A stretch of 64,000 nucleotides of DNA. Source: Ignavibacteria bacterium (GTDB lineage Bacteria > Bacteroidota > Ignavibacteria > Tepidaquicellales > OLB5). The notes beneath the pieces are model-generated. The model worked only from the letters and a program-made list of their open reading frames with translations, had not been told where the DNA came from and did no database searches. The stretch covers positions 1-64,000 of the forward strand of contig JAUQWS010000024.1 in assembly GCA_030835025.1 (NCBI GenBank). Direction: 5' to 3'. The translations under genes were made by a program, and so were the position numbers. Shown piece after piece: positions 14,895 to 24,253 of the stretch (the stretch's first letter is position 1; each line of letters begins with the position of its first letter).

Positions 14895-17036
14895 GTGCGG
14901 GGCATGGGACTCCGGGAGAATTTGAGGGAAAGAGTTACTGACAAGAATGTTTCGAACACTAACAGAAGAATAACGCTCTTCATGGCTGTTTTCGGGCTGT
15001 TGTTCCTAGTTATACTCTACAAACTGTTCAGCATTCAAATAGTGGAGTCGGCAAAGTACAGGCTTGCCGCAAGAAAGCAGTATGAAAGCAAGATATCACT
15101 TAAACCTTCACGCGGAATAATCTTCGACAGGAAAATGAACGCCCTTGTATCCAATACCAACATGTATTCCTTTGCAGCAGATCCAAACATGGTTGATAAC
15201 AAAGATTCTGCTGCTGCAGTTTTTGCCGCAATATTCGGCAAGGATAAGAACTTCTATCTAGATAAACTTAACACCAAGAACACTTCATTCGTCTGGCTTG
15301 AACGCAGGATCGATCCGAAGTTTGAATCAAGGGTTAAAGATATTGATATATCCGGGATAATCAAGCTTAATGAGCCTAACAGGGTGTTTAATTACGATAA
15401 GCTGTGTGCACAGCTAGTAGGATATACTAATATAGATAACATTGGCCTTAGCGGAGTTGAACTTGAACTAAATGATAAGCTTGCAGGCAAAGAAGGATAT
15501 GTAGTGCTGCAGAAGGACGGGCTCGGCAGGAAGCGGCCTGCAGTTGAGTACCCGCGCCAGGAACCTGTTGACGGAGTGAATGTCATCCTTACCATAGATA
15601 TGAATATTCAGAAGATCGTGGAAGAGGAGCTTGAGCAGGGAGTAAATGCAAATAATTCATTGGGCGGGAAAGTGATTGTCATGAACGTCAAAACAGGCGA
15701 AATACTGGCAATGAACTCAATCTCTCTTGATGGCGGCAGCCCGGACAAAATTGCAGAGATAAACGATCTTTATGAACCGGGTTCGACTTTCAAAATAGTA
15801 ACAGCTGCCTCTGCGCTTGAAGAAGGGCTGCTGAATAAATTTGACGTCATCAACACCTATGGCGGCGAATATATGAACATCAAAGATTCGCATAAGTTCA
15901 CAAGCCTTACTTTCCAGGAAGTAATTGAACAGTCAAGCAATATAGGCACAATCCAGGTTGCAAACAGGCTGGGGAGAGAAAGATTTTATAAATACGCCAG
16001 AGATTTCGGCTATGGCATAACAACCGGAATCGACCTTCCCGGGGAAATGAAGGGAAGATTGAAGAAACCTGTTGAGTTTTCGCCTGTCACTTTGAATTAC
16101 ATGGCTATCGGTTATGAGCTGCTGGTTACCGCACTGCAAATGACGAACGCATATGCCTGTGTTGCAAATGACGGAATGATGATGAAGCCATATATCGTAA
16201 AGAAGATCCTGAATCCGAACGGTTCACTGATAAAAGAGTATCAGCCGGTTGAAATACGCAATGTCATATCCAAAAATACTGCCAAGGCGCTGACTGAGTT
16301 ATTTGTGGGCGTTGTTGAAAGAGGAACAGGCAAGGATGCAAAAGTTGAGAACCTGAAAGTAGCAGGAAAGACCGGTACCTCACAGAAAATGGTTGAGGGT
16401 AAATACTCGAAGAGCAAATATACCTCTTCGTTCATCGGTTACTTTCCCGCAGATGAACCGCAAATAGTAGTAGCAGTGATTATAGATGCGCCCGGAGCAG
16501 GTGAATATTACGGTGGAAAAGTTTCTGCACCTATTTTCAAAAGAATAACAGAAAGGATCATAAACCTGACAGGTTTGCATGAATACAGCACTCCCGAAAA
16601 TGAAGCGGGCATCATTCAGACAAGCAGTGTTGAACAGATCCAGAGCGGAAGTGAACTGAATCTGGTGAATTTTGATGTAAGTGATGCAGTAAAGTTCCTT
16701 GATGCAAATGAGATACCCTACGAAATAGAAGGTGCAAAGAAGAATGCAGTTGTTGTTGCCCACAGTTACTTCAATGATGAAAATGGTATCAGGAAAATGA
16801 GGCTCATTACTGCCGCCGGAAGCGGAGACAACAAATCGCTTAAGGAAACCGGAATTAAGATGCCTGACCTGAGGGGAATGAGCCTCAGAAAATGCATAAA
16901 AGTAATCTCTTCGCTGGGAGTTGAGTATAAGATCAACGGATGCGGAAAAGTGACCAGGCAATCAGTAGAGCCAGGGCAGTTTATAGGCAAAAACCAAACA
17001 CTTGTCATTAATTGTGAGAGTGCATTGCAGCAGTAA
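14895..17036 (+). CDS. ftsI: Septal peptidoglycan transpeptidase FtsI (PBP3) with C-terminal PASTA region
   Basis: A 713-residue class B penicillin-binding protein. One membrane helix (about 26-46), a dimerisation domain, and the transpeptidase domain with Ser297-xx-Lys300 (EPGSTFK), Ser347-Ser348-Asn349 and Lys492-Thr-Gly-Thr. After about residue 590 there are two PASTA-like segments; the second (MPDLRGMSLRKCIKVISSLG...VEPGQ) is clear, the first weaker. PASTA-bearing division PBPs occur in Gram-positives and also in Bacteroidota-group bacteria. The start is GTG 14895 or ATG 14904. The stop abuts the murE ATG. Confidence 0.94.
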   Translation: MRGMGLRENLRERVTDKNVSNTNRRITLFMAVFGLLFLVILYKLFSIQIVESAKYRLAARKQYESKISLKPSRGIIFDRKMNALVSNTNMYSFAADPNMVDNKDSAAAVFAAIFGKDKNFYLDKLNTKNTSFVWLERRIDPKFESRVKDIDISGIIKLNEPNRVFNYDKLCAQLVGYTNIDNIGLSGVELELNDKLAGKEGYVVLQKDGLGRKRPAVEYPRQEPVDGVNVILTIDMNIQKIVEEELEQGVNANNSLGGKVIVMNVKTGEILAMNSISLDGGSPDKIAEINDLYEPGSTFKIVTAASALEEGLLNKFDVINTYGGEYMNIKDSHKFTSLTFQEVIEQSSNIGTIQVANRLGRERFYKYARDFGYGITTGIDLPGEMKGRLKKPVEFSPVTLNYMAIGYELLVTALQMTNAYACVANDGMMMKPYIVKKILNPNGSLIKEYQPVEIRNVISKNTAKALTELFVGVVERGTGKDAKVENLKVAGKTGTSQKMVEGKYSKSKYTSSFIGYFPADEPQIVVAVIIDAPGAGEYYGGKVSAPIFKRITERIINLTGLHEYSTPENEAGIIQTSSVEQIQSGSELNLVNFDVSDAVKFLDANEIPYEIEGAKKNAVVVAHSYFNDENGIRKMRLITAAGSGDNKSLKETGIKMPDLRGMSLRKCIKVISSLGVEYKINGCGKVTRQSVEPGQFIGKNQTLVINCESALQQ

Positions 17037-18527
17037 ATGAAATTTTCAGAAATGACAGCATCGGCAAAAAACGAAATAATAGATCTTGAGAAGAGCTTTG
17101 ATTTTGAAGTTAATAAGCTCTGTTACAGCTCAAAGGATATAGAAAAGAACGATGTATTCTTTGCAATCAAAGGTTACAGAAGCGATGGCAATACATATAT
17201 TACCGATGCTATAAACAAAGGCGCAATGGCAGTTTTTACCGATAGTACCTCCGGCGTGACAGATCCAAGGATCTTTCATGTGAATGATTGCCGCAAGACC
17301 ATGGCAGCCTTAAGCAGTGCATTCTACGGGAATCCTTCGGGTAAACTGAAAATGGTTGGTGTTACCGGAACAAACGGAAAGACAACTGTAACAAGCATAA
17401 TTAATCATGTCATGCAGTCAGCCGGACTTAAGACAGGTCTTATCGGAACAAACGGGAATTACATAAACAAAAGATTCCTAAAGACCGAGCATACCACACC
17501 TGAATCAGTTGACCTTAATAAGCTGCTCAAGGAAATGGTTGATGAAGAAGTTGAGTATGCGGTAATGGAAGTATCTTCACATTCGCTCTTTTTGAAAAGA
17601 GTCCATAATATCGAGTTTGATATAGCAATATTCACCAATCTCACCGAAGATCACCTGGATTTTCACGAGAACATGGAAGCCTACTTTGAAGCGAAGAAGA
17701 CACTTTTTGACTCAATGAAAAGGATCAGCACAAAAGGAATCCACCCCGTAGTTATTTACAACTGCAACGACGAAAACGGCACAAAGATCGTAAGTACTTC
17801 CGAAGCAGAGAGGATTTCATATGGTTTCGGATGCGGAACATACTCGGCAAAGAATCTTGATATGGATTTTGAGGGAATGAGTTTTAATGTACTGGTTCCA
17901 AGAAACGGCGAAGCAACAGAAAGCATCAAAATAAAAACAAAACTGACGGGCAGATTCAATGTTCATAACACACTTGCTGCCATTGCTGCACTAAAGGCTC
18001 TGGGTCTGAATTATGAACAAATCACCCGAGGCATTTCAGGTTTTGAGCCGGTTGACGGCAGGTTTAACATGATTAAGTTAAAGAGCGGCGCATCTGCAAT
18101 AATAGATTACTCCCACACACCGGACTCATTGCTTAAGGCAATATCAGCCATCAGAGAAATCCTGAAAGAGAGAAAGTCAAAAGGCAGGATTATCACAGTT
18201 TTTGGCTGCGGCGGGAACAGAGACAGGGCAAAGAGACCCATTATGGGAAAAAACGCAGCCGAGAACAGCGACGAAGTGATAATTACCTCCGATAACCCGC
18301 GTGATGAAGAACCGCTTGATATAATAGAGGATATCAAAAAGGGTATAAACACTGATAATTATCTTGTTGTGCCTGACCGTGAAGAAGCTGTCAAAAAAGC
18401 GATAGATTCAGCAGTAAAAGGTGATGTTATACTTGTTGCAGGCAAAGGGCACGAAACATACCAGGAAATCAAAGGTGTGAAATATCACTTAAGCGATAGG
18501 GAAATTGTAGAAAAGTACGGCAAATGA
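17037..18527 (+). CDS. murE: UDP-MurNAc-L-Ala-D-Glu ligase (MurE, predicted meso-diaminopimelate type)
   Basis: A 496-residue Mur ligase that adds the third residue to the peptidoglycan stem peptide in the cytoplasm. The ATP-binding loop is GTNGKTT (111-117). The DNPR motif near residue 419 (TSDNPRDEEP) is the marker for meso-diaminopimelate rather than lysine. KTEHTTPES and HLDFHENM are further family landmarks. It begins immediately at the ftsI stop and its own stop overlaps the murF start (ATGA). Confidence 0.95.
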   Translation: MKFSEMTASAKNEIIDLEKSFDFEVNKLCYSSKDIEKNDVFFAIKGYRSDGNTYITDAINKGAMAVFTDSTSGVTDPRIFHVNDCRKTMAALSSAFYGNPSGKLKMVGVTGTNGKTTVTSIINHVMQSAGLKTGLIGTNGNYINKRFLKTEHTTPESVDLNKLLKEMVDEEVEYAVMEVSSHSLFLKRVHNIEFDIAIFTNLTEDHLDFHENMEAYFEAKKTLFDSMKRISTKGIHPVVIYNCNDENGTKIVSTSEAERISYGFGCGTYSAKNLDMDFEGMSFNVLVPRNGEATESIKIKTKLTGRFNVHNTLAAIAALKALGLNYEQITRGISGFEPVDGRFNMIKLKSGASAIIDYSHTPDSLLKAISAIREILKERKSKGRIITVFGCGGNRDRAKRPIMGKNAAENSDEVIITSDNPRDEEPLDIIEDIKKGINTDNYLVVPDREEAVKKAIDSAVKGDVILVAGKGHETYQEIKGVKYHLSDREIVEKYGK

Positions 18528-19933
18528 ATTTAAGCTTAGAAGATCTGAAGAGTTTAAGTAAAGTAAGAATAATAAACAGCAGCTTGTTAGAAAAAACAAA
18601 GTTCAGCGGAGTTTCAATTGATTCAAGAAGATGCACAAGCAGTGAGCTGTTCTTTGCTATCAAAGGTGAAAGATTCGACGGACACGATTTTGTTGAGAAT
18701 GTTTTAAGCAGATCAAAATGTGCGGTGGTTTCACAGAAATGGTTCAGCGGGCTTAAGCAAACTCAAAAGCGTTCATTTAAGAATAAGTCACTTGCTGTTG
18801 TGCCCGATACACTTAAAGCACTGGGTGAGCTGGCAAACTGCCACAGAAGAAAGTTTGCGATACCGGTTCTTGCAATTGCCGGAAGCAACGGGAAGACAAC
18901 AACTAAAGATGCTGTAGCAAACGTGCTTTCTAAGAAATACAATATTTTAAAAACTGAAGGAAATCTGAATAACGAGCTTGGAGTACCGCTTACGCTTTTC
19001 AGGCTGAATAAAAACCACGAACTGGCTGTGATCGAGCTTGGTACCAACCATTTTGGAGAGATAAAAAGGCTCTGCAGGATCGCTGAACCTCAATTCGGAC
19101 TTTTGACCAATATCGGCAAGGAGCATTTGGAATTCCTGAAAGATATCAAAGGCGCGGCCAAAGCAGAAGGAGAACTTGTTGATTACCTTGGCACAAGATA
19201 CGGAGTGTTTTTTCTGAATGCGGACGACAAGTACATTAAAGGAATGGCAAAAGGCAAAGAGCTCAAGATCTTCAGTTACGGAAGCTCAAAAAATGTTAGC
19301 GTAAGTGGAAGATTAACAGGATTTAGAGGTTTTTATCCCAGGATAGAGATCAGTTACGGAAAAAAGACAATAAGAACAACTTTAAATAACATAGGTTATC
19401 AGAGTTACTATTCAGCTTTAAGTGCTGCAGCAGCCGGATTCTATTTTTCAGTACCGGTTCGTCTGATAAGCGGTTCGCTTGCCGGAGACCCGGTAGGTTC
19501 CGGTAAGCGTAACCAGCTTTTGAACATCAATGGTGTATATGTCATAGATGATACATATAACTCCAACCCGGATTCTGTAATTGCAGCACTTGAAAACCTG
19601 AAAGCATACAAGACCGGGGGAAGAAAATACATTGTGCTTGGTGATATGCTGGAGCTTGGCAGATCAAGCATAAAAGAACACAAAGATTCAGGCAGGCTTG
19701 TAAAGAAGATGAAATTCGAAAACCTATACACGTATGGTGACAATTCATACGAAACATTTTCGGGCGCTAAAGGAGTAAAGAACAACTATCACTTTCTGGA
19801 TAAAACAACACTGGCGGATATGCTTAAGCTGAGTGTAAAAAGAGGGGATATTGTCCTTGTAAAAGGTTCACGCGGTATGAAAATGGAAGAAGTAATTGAA
19901 CTTTTGAAATCAAAAAATACCAAAGGGTCATAG
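18524..19933 (+). CDS. murF: UDP-MurNAc-tripeptide D-alanyl-D-alanine ligase
   Basis: A 469-residue Mur ligase that adds D-Ala-D-Ala to complete the UDP-MurNAc pentapeptide. Motifs: SIDSRR (31-36) and FFAIKGERFDGH for the UDP-binding N-domain, GSNGKTTTKD (120-129) for ATP, NELGVPLTL and the C-domain IDDTYNSNPDS. The start overlaps the murE stop by four bases (ATGA), implying translational coupling. No ddl gene is seen in this cluster, so D-Ala-D-Ala must be made elsewhere. Confidence 0.95.
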   Translation: MNLSLEDLKSLSKVRIINSSLLEKTKFSGVSIDSRRCTSSELFFAIKGERFDGHDFVENVLSRSKCAVVSQKWFSGLKQTQKRSFKNKSLAVVPDTLKALGELANCHRRKFAIPVLAIAGSNGKTTTKDAVANVLSKKYNILKTEGNLNNELGVPLTLFRLNKNHELAVIELGTNHFGEIKRLCRIAEPQFGLLTNIGKEHLEFLKDIKGAAKAEGELVDYLGTRYGVFFLNADDKYIKGMAKGKELKIFSYGSSKNVSVSGRLTGFRGFYPRIEISYGKKTIRTTLNNIGYQSYYSALSAAAAGFYFSVPVRLISGSLAGDPVGSGKRNQLLNINGVYVIDDTYNSNPDSVIAALENLKAYKTGGRKYIVLGDMLELGRSSIKEHKDSGRLVKKMKFENLYTYGDNSYETFSGAKGVKNNYHFLDKTTLADMLKLSVKRGDIVLVKGSRGMKMEEVIELLKSKNTKGS

Positions 19934-19936
19934 CCG

Positions 19937-21046
19937 ATGCTATATTACCTGGCAGAATATATCAATAAGACATTCAATCCACCCGGGTTTGACGTATTTA
20001 AATTCCTCACCTGGCGCTCGGCGCTATCAGCAATAACTGCTATGATAATATGTTTCTGGGCAGGTCCAAAGATACTTGCTGTTTTAAAAAAGAAACATGT
20101 TGGCGAAGAGATAAGGCATGACGGGCCGCAGAGCCATTATACAAAATCTGGCACACCTACTATGGGCGGACTGATAGTGCTTCTGGCAATTCTTGTGCCT
20201 GTAATTTTATGGGGTGACCTGAAGAATACATATATACTTCTTATCCTTCTTGCTACGGTATGGATGGGTCTTGTCGGTTTCATAGATGACTATTTGAAGG
20301 TAGTTAAGAAGATGAAAAAGGGACTGGTTGCGCGTTACAAGCTGATGAACCAGATCGGACTTGGTATTGTAGTTGCGTGTTTGATATACTTCCTGCCTGA
20401 ATTCCAGGATATTAATTCTGTGACAACTATTCCCTTCATAAAGAAAATAGAGTTTGACTTTTCGTACCTGTATATACCTATTATGGTGTTCATAATAACT
20501 GCTACGTCAAACGCCGTCAACCTGACAGACGGTCTTGATGGCCTTGCTATTGGCTGTGTTGGGATCGCTGGTCTCGCCATAGGACTTATAGCATATCTTT
20601 CGGGTAATGAAATATTCAGCAGGTATCTGAACATCATATACCTGCCGGGTAACGGAGAACTTGCAGTTTACTGTGCAGCGCTGGTTGGCGCATCGCTCGG
20701 TTTCCTGTGGTTCAATTCTTACCCGGCACAGGTCTTTATGGGTGATACCGGTTCTCTGGCTCTTGGCGGAGCGATCGGCACACTTTCGATTTTGATAAAA
20801 AAAGAATTTCTATTGCCGATACTTGGCGGAATATTTTTTGCTGAATCACTGTCAGTAATTCTGCAAAGGTATTACTTCAAATACACGAAAAAGAAGTACG
20901 GCGAAGGCAGAAGAGTCCTTAAGATGGCGCCCCTGCATCATCATTTTGAACTGGGTGGCATTCCCGAGCCTAAGATAGTCACCAGGTTCTATATAGTGGC
21001 TGTGATCCTTGCGATTCTTACATTTGCAACATTCAAGATCAGATAA
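19937..21046 (+). CDS. mraY: Phospho-N-acetylmuramoyl-pentapeptide transferase
   Basis: A 369-residue polytopic membrane enzyme that moves phospho-MurNAc-pentapeptide to undecaprenyl phosphate, giving lipid I. Expected motifs are present: GTPTMGG, FIDDYLK (catalytic Asp pair), NLTDGLDGLA (about 195-204), GDTGSLALGG and the histidine motif PLHHHFE. About ten membrane helices. The stop overlaps by one base the start of an outer-membrane barrel gene, not murD as in most bacteria. Confidence 0.96.
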   Translation: MLYYLAEYINKTFNPPGFDVFKFLTWRSALSAITAMIICFWAGPKILAVLKKKHVGEEIRHDGPQSHYTKSGTPTMGGLIVLLAILVPVILWGDLKNTYILLILLATVWMGLVGFIDDYLKVVKKMKKGLVARYKLMNQIGLGIVVACLIYFLPEFQDINSVTTIPFIKKIEFDFSYLYIPIMVFIITATSNAVNLTDGLDGLAIGCVGIAGLAIGLIAYLSGNEIFSRYLNIIYLPGNGELAVYCAALVGASLGFLWFNSYPAQVFMGDTGSLALGGAIGTLSILIKKEFLLPILGGIFFAESLSVILQRYYFKYTKKKYGEGRRVLKMAPLHHHFELGGIPEPKIVTRFYIVAVILAILTFATFKIR

Positions 21047-21726
21047 TGAAAACTATAATGTTAATGAACAAATCTATGAAAACAAAAACTATCATCATAA
21101 CCATCCTGCTGATTTTCGCATCATCAGCAATTTCATATTCACAGCAGCAAAGCGGAGAACTTAAATCAGTGTCAGTTAACAACGAAGGCATTAATTTGAG
21201 TCCTTTAAAGCTTAAATCAGAAGATTCGAAGAGTTTATTTCAGAAACCGACCAAGAAGATCTATTTTGTACCGGGCGGAAAGATCGGAATGTTCTTCCTC
21301 CAGGGCGATTACAATGATCACCAGTTAATTGCACTCGAAGTATTCGGCAAATATGTTGGTGACGGCTTTTGGGCAGAGATCAGCCTTCCGTTCAGGTTTA
21401 AAACAAGCCCGGCATTTACAGATATCGGACTTGATCTGAATGTAATGTATCCGTTCCTCGGAAAATCAAATAAATCAGAAGTTGACCCGTTTGTCGGGGG
21501 CGGACTTGGACTCCATTTCATCGGCAGGGATAGAGATGACTCTACCAGGACAAGCGTTGCAGCAAGGGGCGGACTTGGACTGAACATCATTGTTGGTGCC
21601 GTATTCTTTAAAAACTATGACTTCAACATTATGGTTGAGCTTAAGTATTTCAATTACCTGCGCGAGTTTGATGATTTGCGCTACCAGGGTATTGGCCTGA
21701 ACATTGGCGCAACATTTCCGAGATAA
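21046..21726 (+). CDS. Outer-membrane beta-barrel protein embedded in the dcw operon
   Basis: A 226-residue protein with a signal peptide (KTIIITILLIFASSAISYS, likely cleaved before QQQSG) and a C-terminal half of alternating short amphipathic strands rich in Gly and aromatics (GGGLGLHFIGR, GGLGLNIIVG), ending YQGIGLNIGATFPR, typical of a small 8-stranded outer-membrane barrel. ATG 21046 overlaps the mraY stop (TAATG), and the stop overlaps the murD start in the same way; ATG 21076 is an alternative start that gives a tidier signal. No family name can be given. Its coupling to both neighbours suggests synthesis in step with wall growth. Confidence 0.8.
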   Translation: MKTIMLMNKSMKTKTIIITILLIFASSAISYSQQQSGELKSVSVNNEGINLSPLKLKSEDSKSLFQKPTKKIYFVPGGKIGMFFLQGDYNDHQLIALEVFGKYVGDGFWAEISLPFRFKTSPAFTDIGLDLNVMYPFLGKSNKSEVDPFVGGGLGLHFIGRDRDDSTRTSVAARGGLGLNIIVGAVFFKNYDFNIMVELKYFNYLREFDDLRYQGIGLNIGATFPR

Positions 21727-23102
21727 TGTTGATGAAAACTGATATGCAGAAATACAGGAAGGTATCAGTGATCGGCGCAGCCAGGAGCGGCGTTGCCGCT
21801 GCAAAGCTTTTTAAAAAGAACGGATTTGATGTGTTCTTGAGTGATTCAACTGCCGCTGAAAAAATAGATGCAAAATTTGTTTCAGAGATCAAAACCGCAG
21901 AGATAGAACACGAGTTCGGCGGGCACAGCGAAAGAGTATATGAATGCGACCTGATGATTGTAAGCCCGGGTGTGCCTCAAAAATCAAAAGTTATTCAGAC
22001 TGCGCTCAAAAGAGAGATCGAAGTCATCAGCGAAGTTGAAGCTGCGTCATGGTTCAGCAAAGGAAGGGTAATTGCAGTCACGGGAACCAACGGAAAAACA
22101 ACAACAACAACTCTGATAGGAGAGATATTCAAAGATGCAGGTTTCAATACGTTTGTCTGTGGTAACATCGGAACTGCATTTTCAGAAATAGCAGATAAGA
22201 CTAATGATGATTCAATTGTTGTGCTGGAAACAAGCAGCTTTCAGCTTGATAATATAAAGAATTTCAAGCCATTCGTATCTGTAATGCTTAACATTACCCC
22301 CGATCATCTTGATAGATACGATACTTTCGATGATTATGCTGTTTCAAAAATGAAAATATCGGGTAACCAGGATTCAGGTGACCATTTTGTCTTTAATTTT
22401 GATGATGAACTCATCAGGAAATCAGTTCAAATGAACGTTAAGGCAAAACACTCTGCATTCAGCTTAAGCAGCGAAATAAAAAAGAAATACGAAACTGGGG
22501 CATATGTTGATAATTACGACCTCATATACTTCTATTATATGGGTGAGGAAAATGTTATAGATACCCAGAAGCTCATAATCAAAGGGCAGCACAACGTCTA
22601 TAATACCATGGCATCGGTCATATCTGCGAAGATATTCGGAATACAGAAGGAGTATATAAAGAAAACAGTGGAGAATTTTAAGGGAGTTGAGCACAGACTT
22701 GAGTTTGTCAGGGATATCAACGGAATAAAATTCTATAATGATTCAAAAGCAACAAATGTAAATTCTGTTTGGTATGCGTTGCAGGGATTTAACGAGAAAC
22801 TGATACTTATTCTGGGCGGAAAAGACAAGGGGAATGATTACAGCCAGATCGAAAAAGAAGTAAAGGAACATGTTAAGCATATTGTTGCAATCGGAGAGTC
22901 AAAACAGAAAGTATATAATTATTTCAAGGATATTGTTCCGACAACAATTGCCGGCAGCATGGAAGACGCAGTGAACAAGGCTGCTGCAAACGCACGCCGG
23001 AGCGAAATTGTGCTTCTTTCACCTGCCTGTGCAAGCTTTGATATGTTTGATAATTATGAGCACAGGGGCAGTGAATTCAAGAAAATAGTTAACTCGCTTT
23101 AA
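21726..23102 (+). CDS. murD: UDP-MurNAc-L-alanine-D-glutamate ligase
   Basis: A 458-residue Mur ligase adding D-Glu to UDP-MurNAc-L-Ala. It has the Rossmann-like N-terminus VIGAARSGVAAAKLF, the ATP loop VTGTNGKTTTTT, NITPDHLDRY and the C-terminal LSPACASFDMFDNYEHRG, all diagnostic of MurD. The start ATG overlaps the preceding stop by one base; ATG 21735 is a second in-frame option. It is two bases from ftsW. Confidence 0.95.
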   Translation: MLMKTDMQKYRKVSVIGAARSGVAAAKLFKKNGFDVFLSDSTAAEKIDAKFVSEIKTAEIEHEFGGHSERVYECDLMIVSPGVPQKSKVIQTALKREIEVISEVEAASWFSKGRVIAVTGTNGKTTTTTLIGEIFKDAGFNTFVCGNIGTAFSEIADKTNDDSIVVLETSSFQLDNIKNFKPFVSVMLNITPDHLDRYDTFDDYAVSKMKISGNQDSGDHFVFNFDDELIRKSVQMNVKAKHSAFSLSSEIKKKYETGAYVDNYDLIYFYYMGEENVIDTQKLIIKGQHNVYNTMASVISAKIFGIQKEYIKKTVENFKGVEHRLEFVRDINGIKFYNDSKATNVNSVWYALQGFNEKLILILGGKDKGNDYSQIEKEVKEHVKHIVAIGESKQKVYNYFKDIVPTTIAGSMEDAVNKAAANARRSEIVLLSPACASFDMFDNYEHRGSEFKKIVNSL

Positions 23103-23104
23103 TA

Positions 23105-24253
23105 GTGGAGCCAAAAGTAAATAAAATCGATCTCTGGATACTGGTGCCGATACTTGCGCTGATAACATTCAGCCTTGGCGTTGTTTACAGCGCATCATCA
23201 AGCTGGTCTTTTAAGCTGAGCGGCGATACCATGTACTTATTCAGGAACCACATTCTGAGAGCTGCAGCAGGTGTCATTTTGATCTTTGCAGTTTCAAGAT
23301 TAAGCTATCTTCATCTTATCAGATACCGCAAACTGCTTATGGGCGCGGCAGTATTGATGCTGCTTTACCTTCTGTTTGCAGGTGTTGAGCAGACCAAAGG
23401 AGCAGCCCGCTGGATTTACCTTGGGGGATTCAGTTTCCAGCCTGCTGATTATGTGAAATATGCCTTATTGATAAATATTGCATACCTGCTTGCAAAGAAG
23501 AAGGATTATGTCGGAAATCTATACTATGGTTATTTGCCGGTTCTTGGATACGTTCTGCTTGTTGTAATTCTCATTGCACTTCAGCCTAATTTTTCTACTG
23601 CCAGTGCGATCTTTCTTTCTAGCATGATGCTCTTCTGGATTGGAAAAGTTAAGCTGAAGCACATGGCAATAACAGTTCTTTCAATAGTGCCGGCCGCAAT
23701 AGTTTTCATTCTTTCAAAGCCGTATATACTCAACAGGATATTTTCTTACCGCGAGCATACAGGCGGAGGTGAGACCAGCTACCAGCTTTCACAGGCTATT
23801 ATTGGTTTTGGCAACGGAGGATTCTTCGGAGTAGGTCCGGGGAATTCAAACCAGCGCGAGTTCTTCCTGCCGCAATCGTACGATGATTTTGTTTTCTCCA
23901 TTGTCGGGGAAGAATACGGTTTCTGGGGTGTCACTATCGTTATTCTGCTGTTTGCATTATTCGTATTCAGGGGTCTTAAGCTTGCAAAGAACATGGAAGA
24001 CGATTTCGGCAAGTATCTTGCTTTTGGAATAACAGTGATAATCGGCATGAATGCCGTAATAAATATGATGGTTGCTACGGGAATTATCCCGACAACCGGA
24101 CAAACGCTTCCGTTCATAAGCTATGGCGGAACCTCAATTATCTTCAATTCAATCGCAGTCGGTATTCTGCTGAATATTTCAACGCACAGACTGCAGCCAA
24201 AGGGAGCTCTTTTGAGGGAGACACTTTCCAGGACAGAAGCTGAAGATGATTAA
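23105..24253 (+). CDS. ftsW: Septal peptidoglycan polymerase FtsW
   Basis: A 382-residue SEDS glycosyltransferase with about ten membrane helices that polymerises lipid II at the septum with FtsI. Landmarks: GAARWIYLGGFSFQPADYVK, the large periplasmic loop with GVGPGNSNQREFFLPQ and DDFVFSIVGEEYG, and TGQTLPFISYGGTS near the end. The start is GTG 23105. It overlaps murG by eight bases. Confidence 0.94.
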   Translation: MEPKVNKIDLWILVPILALITFSLGVVYSASSSWSFKLSGDTMYLFRNHILRAAAGVILIFAVSRLSYLHLIRYRKLLMGAAVLMLLYLLFAGVEQTKGAARWIYLGGFSFQPADYVKYALLINIAYLLAKKKDYVGNLYYGYLPVLGYVLLVVILIALQPNFSTASAIFLSSMMLFWIGKVKLKHMAITVLSIVPAAIVFILSKPYILNRIFSYREHTGGGETSYQLSQAIIGFGNGGFFGVGPGNSNQREFFLPQSYDDFVFSIVGEEYGFWGVTIVILLFALFVFRGLKLAKNMEDDFGKYLAFGITVIIGMNAVINMMVATGIIPTTGQTLPFISYGGTSIIFNSIAVGILLNISTHRLQPKGALLRETLSRTEAEDD

